A stretch of 64,000 nucleotides of DNA from Globisporangium splendens (Eukaryota; Oomycota; Peronosporomycetes; Pythiales; Pythiaceae): assembly GCA_006386115.1 (NCBI GenBank), contig VFIW01000143.1, positions 1 through 64,000 of the forward strand, read 5' to 3'. Below are positions 1-8,250 of this stretch, piece by piece; within the stretch, counting starts at the first letter, position 1, and every line of letters starts with the position of its first letter. The position numbers and the translations under genes were made by a program. Below the pieces are notes generated by a model. That model ran no database searches. It was not told the DNA's origin and saw only the letters and a list, made by a program, of their open reading frames with translations.

Positions 1-41
1 CTTGACTTGGTCGTTGGAAGGACTACGAAAGTGCTACCAGG
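1..41 (-). other. Internal 5' end and primer-binding site of an off-window gypsy A element
   Basis: Read on the minus strand, this follows the end of the LTR at 42-650. It starts CCTGGTAGCACTTTCG, nearly the same sequence that follows the plus-strand LTR ending at 16063. A TGG two bases after the LTR is the usual form of a primer-binding site matching a tRNA 3' CCA end. The element therefore continues leftward out of the window, with gag expected first. I could not assign the tRNA. Confidence 0.6.
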
Positions 42-650
42 TGTAAGAGGCTATCCGAGACAGCCTCAAACACGGCACGCACGCTTGCGCTTGAGAGGAA
101 GACTTGAGGGGAACTTGGCAAAAATGCAACTGAATTGAAATGAGCTTATGGTTCCTGACACTACATGTAAAACACCACTAGGGCTCCTAGAGGTTTTATG
201 CATAAAACCTAAACATGCAGAAATAAAACCTATGAACCTGATGCATAAAAACTTGGGTACACTGAGGTTGAACCCAGGGGATCTTCGAGAAGCTTGAACT
301 TGAAGTACCGCGGGGATTCTCTGCGAAGTGATTGGCTACAGCCACTCACTTCAGACGGTAGAGACACGTCGGTCTCATCACCAGTGCAGTTTCCCCAAGT
401 AGGAACCATCATTCACGTGTCTAGAGTACTGTTGTGCGTAATCACGCCGAATCTCAATGATTGCGAGCGACCAACACTCAACTCAGACACAGATTGCTCT
501 GACGTCAGACGATGACGTCACTTGTGCATGTGGGGATCACTTTTATGTGTTTCACCCAATATCTTCGCACCCACAATGCACTTCCACAAGGCGGTGTGTG
601 ACACACACAAAGAGCCACCTTGCATGTAATGGCAGCCTTAGCCCATTACA
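42..650 (-). repeat. Gypsy family A LTR, copy 1 (minus orientation, 5' LTR)
   Basis: On the minus strand the repeat starts TGTAATGGGC and ends CTCTTACA. It matches the LTR at 15457-16063 along its whole length. It carries two TGACGTCA palindromes (500-507 and 513-520) and an Inr-type CTCATTTC (137-144, minus). Its outer end at 650/651 abuts the RT catalytic region of a plus-strand gypsy pol, so it marks an insertion into that element. Because the far LTR is outside the window, the target duplication cannot be checked. Confidence 0.85.
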
Positions 651-3600
651 CTTTGACGATATATTCGTTCATAGTAATACCACAGGTGAAAAGTCTGACG
701 TTGATGCTCATCTTGACCATCTCCGTCAAGTCTTTCAGGTCATGCGAGAGAACAAGCTCTACGCTAACCTGAAGAAGTGCATATTCTTTGCACCAGAGAT
801 CCCCGTTCTCGGCTGCTTTGTGGGAAAGCATGGCGTTCGAGTCGATCCGGAGAAGGTCAAAGCTATTGACGATTGGCCTGTGCCTCAGAACGTCAAACAG
901 CTACGCCAATGGTTGGTTCTGGCCAACTACTTGCACAAGTACACGCGCAATTATGCAGCGTTGGTGCAACCCCTCGCACAGCTCTTGAAGAAAGACGTTG
1001 AGTGGAAGTGGTCGAGAGACCATCAAACGGCGTTCGAAGAAGTCAAGAGGAGTCTTCGAGAAGCTCCTGTGTTGGCTCTGCCAAACCACGACAAGCCGTT
1101 CCACGTCGTCTGCGATGCGAGCGACTATGCCATCGGTTGCGCATTGATGCAGCACGATGATGAGGGTCATGAGCGAGTTGTGTCGTATCAGTCGCGACAA
1201 CTCCGACCCGCAGAACGGAACTACCCAGTCCACGACAAGGGACTTCTGGCGATGAAGTATTCTTTGGTCAAGTTCCGTGTGTATCTGCTTGGCGAGGAGC
1301 GCTTTGCGATCTACACAGATCATGCGTCGCTGCGTACAGCGGTAAAGACTCCTCACTTGTCGCAAAGAATGGCGAGATGGTTCTCCTTCTTTGCAGAGTA
1401 CAACTTTGTTGTACACTACAAGCCAGGCAAGACGAACATCTTAGCCGATGCGCTGTCAAGACGTCCGGATTACGATCCGAAGACCAAGAGTGAAGGCACG
1501 GACGGAGCGTGCCGACTCTGTGAAGATGTTCAAGCGATCGCGGTGCGAGCTGTGACTACAGTGCGAGAAGAGATCGTCGAAGGGTACAAGTCTGACGAAA
1601 CATGTCAGGACTTGTTGAAGTATTTCAAGGACCCTTCGGACAAAGCACTGCAAGGTCTTCCGTCGCGCACAAGGTCGCGAGTTCACCGCTTCCGAGTACA
1701 CAATGGATTGTTGTACTATGCGGTTGAACAAGGGGATACAGCAAGGGTTGTTGTTCCCAACGACGAAGGTCTGCGTCATCGACTCTTGTATGAGTACCAT
1801 GACAATCCTTCGGGTGGCCATCTCGGACGTGAGAAAACGTTTCTCAGTCTTTCCCGGGATTACTACTGGCCACACATGTACAAGTGGGTTCGCAAGTATG
1901 TGCGTACTTGCGAAGTGTGCCAAAGAGTTAAGCCATCCGGCTCTACTCGGGCTCCACTTCGTTCATTACCTGTCCCATCGGACAGTTGGAAGTCTGTGAG
2001 TATGGATTTCATATTCGGACTTCCTCGAGACAAACACGGACGCAATGGCATCCTTGTGTTTGTGGACCGATTCAGCAAGATGGTCCATCTTGCGCCTGTT
2101 TCGGACAAGATCTCAGCCGAAATGACGGCCAAGGTCTTTGTAGACGTGGTGTTCCGTCTGCATGGCCTGCCCGTTGAGATCGTGTCTGACCGTGACACTC
2201 GGTTTACGTCCAAGTTTTGGCGTGCACTGTTCGGACTTCTGGACACCAAGTTGTCCATGTCAACAGCGGCACACCCTGAAACGGATGGTCAAACAGAGCG
2301 AGTGAATCGCGTCCTCGAAGACGTGTTGCGCAGCTACGCAACGTCTTTCAAAGAGTGGAGTGAGTTTCTCCCTCTTGCCGAGTTTGCGTTGAACAACTCC
2401 ACGCATGTCTCGACAGGTCACTCTCCCTTTTATGTGAACTATGGCATTCATCCTCGAGTGCCTGCTTCCATAATGGGTGAGGTCTCTACCTTAAGTGGGG
2501 GAGGGACTCCGGCTCATGATAACAAGCCGAAGTCGTCTTATGACCTGAATGCTGCTTCCGAGTTGAAAGCCAATTTTGACTCGATGAAACCCCTCGACGA
2601 CCTAACAAGTCGTGAAGAGCAGCAAGTCGATGACTTTATTGTGAGGAGACAAGCCGTTGTGAGGTTTGTTCGAGACGCAATAGCGAAGGCTCAGGATCTG
2701 CAAAAGGAACAAGCAGACAAGAGCGGAAGGAAGAACAAGCAAGTTTATAAGATCAATGATCTTGTATTGCTTAGCACGGCGAACCTGCCTGAACATGCAG
2801 TGTCCAACTTGGGAAGCTCCAAGCTTCTGCCAAGGTTCGTCGGACCGTTCAAGGTAGTGAAATGCAATGGGGATGCCTACACGCTAGACATACCTACACG
2901 CATGCGTCTACACCCAACATTTTATGTGGGTAGACTAAAGCCTTACCTTCCAAGTGGATCTGCGGATCCTACGAGATCTTCCGCAAACGATCGAGCTGAT
3001 CGTGAAGCTTCTCCACTTGATTGCGAAGAGCAAACAGCTCATCGCTCTGGAGATTCTTCTCGGCGTACAAGAGTTGCAGGACGTCGAAGGATTGGTCCTT
3101 CACCGACTCCAGCGCTTGAAGACGAGAATGGTACTCACCACGAAGTACCTCAAAAGCCGAACCTGCCTCTTCCACAGAGCGCAAAAGGCGATCGTGAGCC
3201 AACTCACGAGACTTCTCGTTCTTCTGGAGTCGGACAAGTTCGTCCTGAACCTGTTGGAACCGTTCCTCGAAACGGGACTCCAAAGCCGAACACTGGGCAC
3301 AACCTTCTGTCGGGACATCGATCTTCGACTCATGATCGGCGACAAGGTTCTCGAGACTCTCGCAGCGTTCCTCAAGTGTCGAACAACGCTGCTGCAAAGC
3401 CTCGATTTGCCCACGGTGAGCACTCTTCCACTTCCAGAGTCGCTCAATCGTTTTCTCGTTCAGCCCCACCCCCGTTGTTAGACTCTCAGGGAGAGCATCG
3501 CTGGGTGGTTGAGTCGATTGTTGATCACGAGGATCGACCGACTCATCGTCGAGGAAAGAAGCAGTTGAACCATCAACGCTTCTACAGAGTTCGGTGGCGT

Positions 3601-3693
3601 GGATATCCACCGAGCTCGGACACGTGGGAACCACGGCAGACGATGGAGTCTGATGTTCCCGACGTGGTCCGCAGCTACGAGAACCGCTTGTAG
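651..3693 (+). pseudogene. Gypsy A1 pol fragment: RT (C-terminal half), RNase H, integrase, chromodomain
   Basis: The reading frame is open from the LTR junction to the stop at 3691-3693, but its real start is lost. It begins at the RT motif FDDIFVHS; the Tyr of the usual YFDD is removed by the junction. RNase H follows (VVCDASDYAIGCALMQ, later YTDHASLRTAV), then the integrase HHCC finger (HLGREKTF, CEVCQRVKPS). The DDE core shows MDFIFGLP, VSDRDTRF and HPETDGQTERVNR. A GPY/F module (LPRFVGPFKVV), a disordered linker and a chromodomain (FYRVRWRGYPPSSDTWEP) close the protein. The chromodomain normally steers integration to marked chromatin. The last 725 bases overlap an antisense ORF. Confidence 0.88.
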
Positions 3694-4033
3694 CGTCGCC
3701 AGGGGCGACACTACGACGACCAGAGCTGGGATTCGCTCTGTCGTCATCGGGAGTTCTTCTTTGGGCACGAGCATTGCCACGACGAAGAAGACGCTCCATC
3801 TTGTTCTCGTTCTCAAGACGAACAAACGTTCGCCATGAGTCTCTCTGGGCTGCGATGGGTTGGTTCGGATCACGGTTGTTGATCCGACGCCAACTGAAGA
3901 ACCGCTCCTTGTAGAACTCGAGATCCCCCTTCTTCTTCAGAATGGAGGAAATATCGAAGAGTTCTGGAGCTGTCTGCTGTCGCTTGGACAACGGACGTTC
4001 TTCACGGTTCACTTGGTCACTTGGTCGCTTCAT
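2969..4033 (-). CDS. Antisense coiled-coil ORF of gypsy A1
   Basis: This 354-residue ORF runs against pol. It starts at an ATG (4033) between the pol stop and the 3' LTR and stops just after the GPY/F codons of pol. The N-terminus is basic (MKRPSDQVNREERP); a Ser-rich middle follows. The C-terminal ~160 residues have heptad-like Leu/Glu/Arg spacing typical of a coiled coil (KTIERLWKWKSAHR onward). The gypsy A2 copy encodes a clearly homologous protein at the same place and relative frame. An Inr plus FPR core promoter lies directly before the ATG. I recognise no known family. The function is unknown; a structural or DNA-associated role is only a guess from the coiled coil and basic head. Confidence 0.65.
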   Translation of the reverse strand: MKRPSDQVNREERPLSKRQQTAPELFDISSILKKKGDLEFYKERFFSWRRINNRDPNQPIAAQRDSWRTFVRLENENKMERLLRRGNARAQRRTPDDDRANPSSGRRSVAPGDATSGSRSCGPRREHQTPSSAVVPTCPSSVDIHATELCRSVDGSTASFLDDESVDPRDQQSTQPPSDALPESLTTGVGLNEKTIERLWKWKSAHRGQIEALQQRCSTLEERCESLENLVADHESKIDVPTEGCAQCSALESRFEERFQQVQDELVRLQKNEKSRELAHDRLLRSVEEAGSAFEVLRGEYHSRLQALESVKDQSFDVLQLLYAEKNLQSDELFALRNQVEKLHDQLDRLRKIS

Positions 4034-4051
4034 TGCCAATTGGAAAGTGAA
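4034..4051 (-). promoter_or_regulatory. Oomycete Inr-FPR core promoter of the antisense ORF (A1)
   Basis: On the minus strand the bases read TTCACTTT (Inr consensus YTCANTYY, exact) followed by CAATTGGCA (FPR consensus CAWTTTNYY, 7 of 9). The ATG follows at once, giving a predicted leader of about 15 bases. The same arrangement recurs in gypsy A2 at 22206-22223. Confidence 0.55.
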
Positions 4052-4109
4052 CTGCTCCGAAAGGTCTGCAAAAGTACGCAAGGTACTTGTGACTTTAAGG
4101 AGGGGATGA

Positions 4110-4760
4110 TGTAATTGGCTATACCTAGCCATTACATGAAGGTGGATCTGTTCCCAGATTTAGTGTGCCACACACCACCTTCAGTGTGCATTGTGGAGAG
4201 ACAAACAACAAAGGGATTACGGTACGATAATCCCCACATGCACATGTGACGTCATCCCATGACGTCACGAGCGCTCTCTGTGCTGATCAGTGCAGAATGT
4301 TGTTCACATGTATTAATCAGTACAGAGTGATGACATCCATGTACTAATCAAGTACTGAGTGATGGTTCCTACTTGGGAAACTGCACAGGTGATGAGACCG
4401 ACGTGTCTCTGCCACCTAAAGTGAGTGGCGCGAGCCAATCACTTTGCAGGGAATTTTCCACGGGACTTCAAGTTCAAGCTTCTCGAAGATCCCGTAGGTT
4501 CAACCTCAGTGTACCCAAGGTTTTATATATCAGATTCATAGGTTTTATTGTGCATGTTTATGTTTTAGTTATAAAACGTGTAGGATCCCTTGGGGTTCAT
4601 TCGTAAGTAGCGACAGGAACCATAAGCATTTCAATTCAGTTGCAAATATTCTCTCAAGCCCTCAAGTCGTTCTTCTCTCCCTCCAAGTCGGGATTGCTTC
4701 CTCGTCGCACAAGCGTGTGTGCCGTGTTTTGGGGACTGTTGTGAACAGCGCCCCATTACA
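4110..4760 (+). repeat. Gypsy family A LTR, copy 2 (3' LTR of A1)
   Basis: It starts TGTAATTGGC and ends CCCCATTACA. The first ~350 bases (U3) differ strongly from the other A LTRs. From about 4463 onward it is almost identical to the LTR at 22282-22921. Two perfect TGACGTCA palindromes (4247-4254, 4260-4267) match bZIP/CRE sites. The Inr-type CTCATTTC of copies 1 and 3 is reduced here to GCATTTC. Confidence 0.88.
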
Positions 4761-6725
4761 GGAACACACCACGAAGACGCATCGACTTGAGCTCAGCACG
4801 GATCGCGTTACGCCAATGCACTTGTTCGGCACCACTCACAGCTTCTTGGAACAAAGTCGGCTCGGACAAGTCGCAAACTTGGACCATGCTGGCACTTGCA
4901 CGCCACCACTCGACAGGCGAGATACGTCGGCGAGTCGATCGACGAGTTGTACCGTCCTCATCGCTTTCATCAGCTTCAGTGGTTGATTCGTCGGTGTTGC
5001 TTGGGATTTCAGCAGACTGCGAAGCTCCAGCATGGCGCTTGCCAGTGTACTTGAACGCCGACAGCGGACGAGTGCCTTCGATCTCGATGTCTTCAAGTCG
5101 GTTCAGGATGTCGGTCATACCATCCGCCGAGTCGTTCAGCAAAGTTCCGCCAATAACGGCTTCATCGAAGTTGACATCGCGACTGACCACCACCTTGTTC
5201 CCCTCGATGTCATACACGCGATAAGCCTTGGACGGCTCTTCGTAGCCCATGAACAGACCAGGTCGAGACTTGGGATCCCACTTCAAACGCTTCTCTTTCG
5301 GAGTCAAGACATACGCCAAACACCCGAAAACACGCATGTGCTTCACACTTGGCTTGGACTTGTTGACCATTTCGAATGGTGTTTTTGTGTCGGACTTGGG
5401 AGAAGGAAGACGATTCTTGATGTAAATCGCGGTCATTGCAGCTTCGGCCCAAAACGACTTGTCCAAACGCGCGTGGTGCAGCATGCTGCGGCCGATCGTT
5501 ACAATGCTTCGAATTGCTCGCTCAGCGGTGCCGTTAGTTTGGTGCGCATACGGCACAGTCACTTGTTGCTGGATGCCGCGATCAGCGTAGAATTGCTTGA
5601 TCGAGTTGGTTGTGAACTCCTTGGCACCATCGTGTCGGACAAACTTCACGCCCTTGTTGAACTGGTTGCCGACTTGAACGATGAGTTTCTTCAACATGCT
5701 TCACTGTCGGACTTGTTCGGCAGGCAAAATCCCTTCATCGACCCACTGGCCTCATCGACGATCAAAAGCAAATACTTGCTGCCGCCGATGCTCTCAACTT
5801 CCATCGGACCACAAATGTCCAAGTGGATCAGCTCAAACACCCCAAACGTGCGCTTTTCCACATTCGACTTGAATGGTTTTTGAACCATTTTCCCTTGTTG
5901 ACAGCCACGACAGGTCGCCAAGTCTTGAGTGTTGGATGGAAAATTGGCATCCTTCACCATGGCTTTGTCGACTAGTTGGCGCAACACTTGGACCGATGCA
6001 TGACCCATTCGCTCGTGAAGAGTCGACGCGGACTTGGCACGCACAGCTGTCATCGCAGACTTGGTCATTGCATTTGGTGGCACCCGAAGCCAGTACAGGC
6101 CATCGATAAAGTCAGCGGTTGCGACCACCTTGCTTGAAGTCTTGTTCAGCACGTTCATACTTGGACCGTCGAACACGACTTGGAACTTGTTCGACTTGTT
6201 GATCTGGGGGATCGACAACAAATTCTTCCCCACACTTGGCACGTACAACACATTGACCACCTTCAGATCACGCACTTCGCCGTTTGGCAGAGCGATTCGC
6301 TCGTTCACAGTACCAACGCCAAGGATCTTGGTCTTGTTGCCGTTCGCGACGACCAAATCACCATGGTCGCGCTCGTCCAAAACAGCAAACTTGGACTTGT
6401 CATTGCAGATGTGATGCGTCGCGCCGCTGTCGATCGCCCACATTCCTCGCATATTTTCTTTCGTGGACGTGACACCACACTCCATCGACACAGCAAACGC
6501 AAGCGGGGCTTCATCATCGTCGTAGTCGCGCTCGACGTAGTTTACACGCTTGCGGCCATTGCCACCCATGCGACTTGGCCTGCGTCCAGCTTGCTTGTTC
6601 TTGGTCCAGCACCGGTCAGCCGTGTGGCCAACCTTGCCGCAGAACGAGCAGACGCGAGGCTCATTCTCGGCATTGAACGCCTTCGCATGGTCTTCAGTCT
6701 TCACGGTTTTCTTCTCGCCCGAACG
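4761..6725 (-). pseudogene. Copia copy 1 pol fragment: zinc knuckle, protease, integrase, start of RT
   Basis: The frame opens with KRSGEKKTVK, which joins directly to gag if the inserted LTR is removed. Then come a CCHC knuckle (CSFCGKVGHTADRC), the aspartyl protease motif WAIDSGATHHIC, the GAG-pre-integrase finger, and the integrase core (LIHLDICGPME, HQTNGTAERAIRSI). A one-base deletion near 5698, relative to the copy at 22922-24887, breaks the frame in the integrase core. The frame ends a few residues into RT (HWRNAIRAELKSMRLRG), where the gypsy A LTR begins. A dense patch of substitutions at about 5460-5562 stands out from an otherwise nearly identical duplicate. Confidence 0.85.
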
Positions 6726-6730
6726 CTTCA

Positions 6731-7278
6731 TGTAACGGGGTCACACGCTAAGTTGCACCGCAGCAACTTAGCTCAATCTATTGGCATTGGACTTAGTCCG
6801 CATGCAACTAAAGTTTCCGTACCTAGCTACGAGAAACACCAAAGCAGCCGAACCATCAGGTTCACCGCACTTACTCGAACCACAAAGGTAGCCAAGCTAC
6901 TCTGATTAGAGGTCGGTCACAGACACGACTCTCATAGGCTAAAACTATATGCTTTTAGACCAATTGAATAACACGGCAATCCAGAGCCATTCACTTATGC
7001 TCACATTGAAATGAGCGGAAGTTCACTATGCTAGATAGTGAACTAAAGATAACTCAGGGTGTCCTGCAGAGGGCAACCCCCAACCAATAAACAGTTCCAT
7101 TTTTACCTCTGACTAAGCCTTTAGTTATTGACGGTTACTCTATAGAGATCTATAGGTAACTGATCGTTGCACTGCAGGAAGCAGGCAACAGCTCTTGGAA
7201 CAGAGTCCTTGAGAGAAGTCGTGCACACGCTTCCTCACACACGTACCGTGCTGCGTAACTCGGAAGTGTCCGGTTACA
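6731..7278 (+). repeat. Solo gypsy B LTR in copia copy 1
   Basis: The LTR starts TGTAACGGGG and ends CCGGTTACA. It is flanked on both sides by CTTCA (6726-6730 and 7279-7283), a 5-base target-site duplication, with copia gag sequence continuing in frame on either side. It matches the 3' LTR of the gypsy B element at 13709-14255. No internal gypsy sequence remains here, so it looks like an LTR-LTR recombination product. Confidence 0.9.
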
Positions 7279-7283
7279 CTTCA

Positions 7284-7854
7284 CATGCTCGTTGTTGAGC
7301 ACCTTGATCACATCTTGGGTCTTCAAGTCGGCGTTGCTCATTTCGATATGAAGAACCACGCTCTCGTAGCTCTTCGGCAAACTTCGAAGCAAGCAAATCG
7401 CGACGTCTTCGTCCTCCATCTTCGCACCGATACTCACAAGCTTGGCGTGGATGTTGAGGACCTCATTGCAGTGGTGCAATAGGTTGTCGCTTTCCTTCAT
7501 CTCAATGCTGAACAACCAACGCTTGAGATAGATGTGGCCGGCCTTCTGGGAATCTTGGTAGAGAACCTTCAGACGACACCACGCCACCCACGCTTCTTCG
7601 CAATCATCCACGACATGATGATACTCGGCGTCGATGTGCAGCAGCAGCAAACCAAACGCAACATTGTTCGTGCGAACGTATTCGTCCTTGATGCGCGCAT
7701 CGGTGAAGGCCGGAGTATCTTGGCGGTTGACGACGTCCCACACAGACTTGGTGAGGAACACGCCACGCATGTAGCGTGCCCACGTCGCGAAGTTGTCGCC
7801 GTTGAACTTGTCGATGATCGTCTTGTCGGTCATGGTGCTTGTACTTGGGCTCAT
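7284..7854 (-). pseudogene. Copia copy 1 gag, N-terminal part
   Basis: Starts at the ATG (7854) that lies inside the primer-binding site. It encodes a UBN2-type copia gag: [17 protein letters not shown] near residue 10, then [14 protein letters not shown] and the LNNEHVK end. The frame runs on into the inserted LTR and stops at 7150, adding about 40 foreign residues. Without the insertion it would continue into KRSGEKK and the zinc knuckle. Gag normally forms the particle that packages the RNA. Confidence 0.85.
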
Positions 7855-7858
7855 AACC
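7847..7858 (-). other. Primer-binding site matching the initiator tRNA-Met anticodon arm (copia copy 1)
   Basis: On the minus strand the sequence just after the LTR is GGTTATGAGCCC, the complement of GGGCTCATAACC, the anticodon stem-loop of initiator tRNA-Met. Drosophila copia and yeast Ty5 prime from such a half tRNA. The gag ATG is part of the site. Identical sites occur in copies 2 (14829-14840) and 3 (26009-26020). Confidence 0.65.
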
Positions 7859-8245
7859 TGTTAAAGGTCAAGAGCGCGGAGGAAGAAGGATGAAACGGAG
7901 TGAGCTTGAGATGGCAAATTGGAAAGTAAGATTGTTTAAGGTTGGTCTCCTACCCGCGCGACACTGAGCGTGTCCACTCGGTGTTGGACACAAACGGAGG
8001 CTCCTGTGAGCCACAAGATCCTGAGATGTACGGAGAGGATCTAACCAATCAAAATGCACTATCCTACGTTGTCACTCTAAAGATTCCCCAACATTCAATG
8101 ATTATGCTACGAGACATGAACAATGCTTACGCTGTATGAGAAAATCGAATGTTTACGCTTGGCGTAAACAAGTGTCCCATACGGGAACGTTCCACGAAAG
8201 AGACGTGCGGTTGGCATCGTTCGTACCAGAAACGCGGTGCATCTC
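7859..8245 (-). repeat. Copia LTR, copy 1 (5' LTR)
   Basis: On the minus strand it runs from TGAGATGCACC to CCTTTAACA. It matches 14841-15220 throughout and 26021-26163 in part. The boundary at 8245 is an estimate, because the next four bases (ATAG on the plus strand) are also shared by copy 2. It contains an Inr-FPR promoter (7913-7930), which would give a short R-U5 of about 70 bases. Confidence 0.8.
7913..7930 (-). promoter_or_regulatory. Inr-FPR core promoter in the copia LTR
   Basis: Minus strand: CTTACTTT (Inr consensus, one mismatch) followed by CAATTTGCC (FPR consensus CAWTTTNYY, exact). It is probably the start site of the genomic copia RNA. Confidence 0.5.
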
Positions 8246-8250
8246 AATAG

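Larger units (their letters stand above)
651..4760 (+). mobile_element. Gypsy family A element A1, 5'-truncated, with 3' LTR
   Basis: This Ty3/gypsy chromovirus-type element is cut inside RT by the LTR at 42-650. It then keeps the rest of RT, RNase H, integrase, GPY/F module and chromodomain, a purine-rich tract (about 4096-4109) and a 3' LTR (4110-4760). Gag, protease and the first half of RT are absent. The 3' LTR ends in the RT region of a minus-strand copia element, so A1 sits inside that older copy. Confidence 0.88.
4761..8245 (-). mobile_element. Copia element copy 1 (truncated in RT, carries a solo gypsy B LTR)
   Basis: This minus-strand Ty1/copia element reads, in its own direction: 5' LTR (8245-7859), primer-binding site, gag start (7854), an inserted solo LTR of gypsy B (7278-6731), zinc knuckle, protease, integrase and the first residues of RT, then the junction with the gypsy A LTR at 4760. 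The rest of RT, RNase H and the 3' LTR are missing. Its upstream flank at 8246-8250 is gypsy B DNA. From about 4463 to 8.0 kb the region is nearly identical to 22625-26160. Confidence 0.85.

Noticed and set aside
457..650. Apparent N-terminus of the A1 pol frame
   Set aside because: These codons are LTR sequence on the opposite strand that happens to be open; the real pol begins at 651.
5032..5883. 283-codon plus-strand frame over copia integrase (also at 23193-24137)
   Set aside because: Shadow of pol codons; its length depends on the frameshift state of the sense copy and it has no start context.
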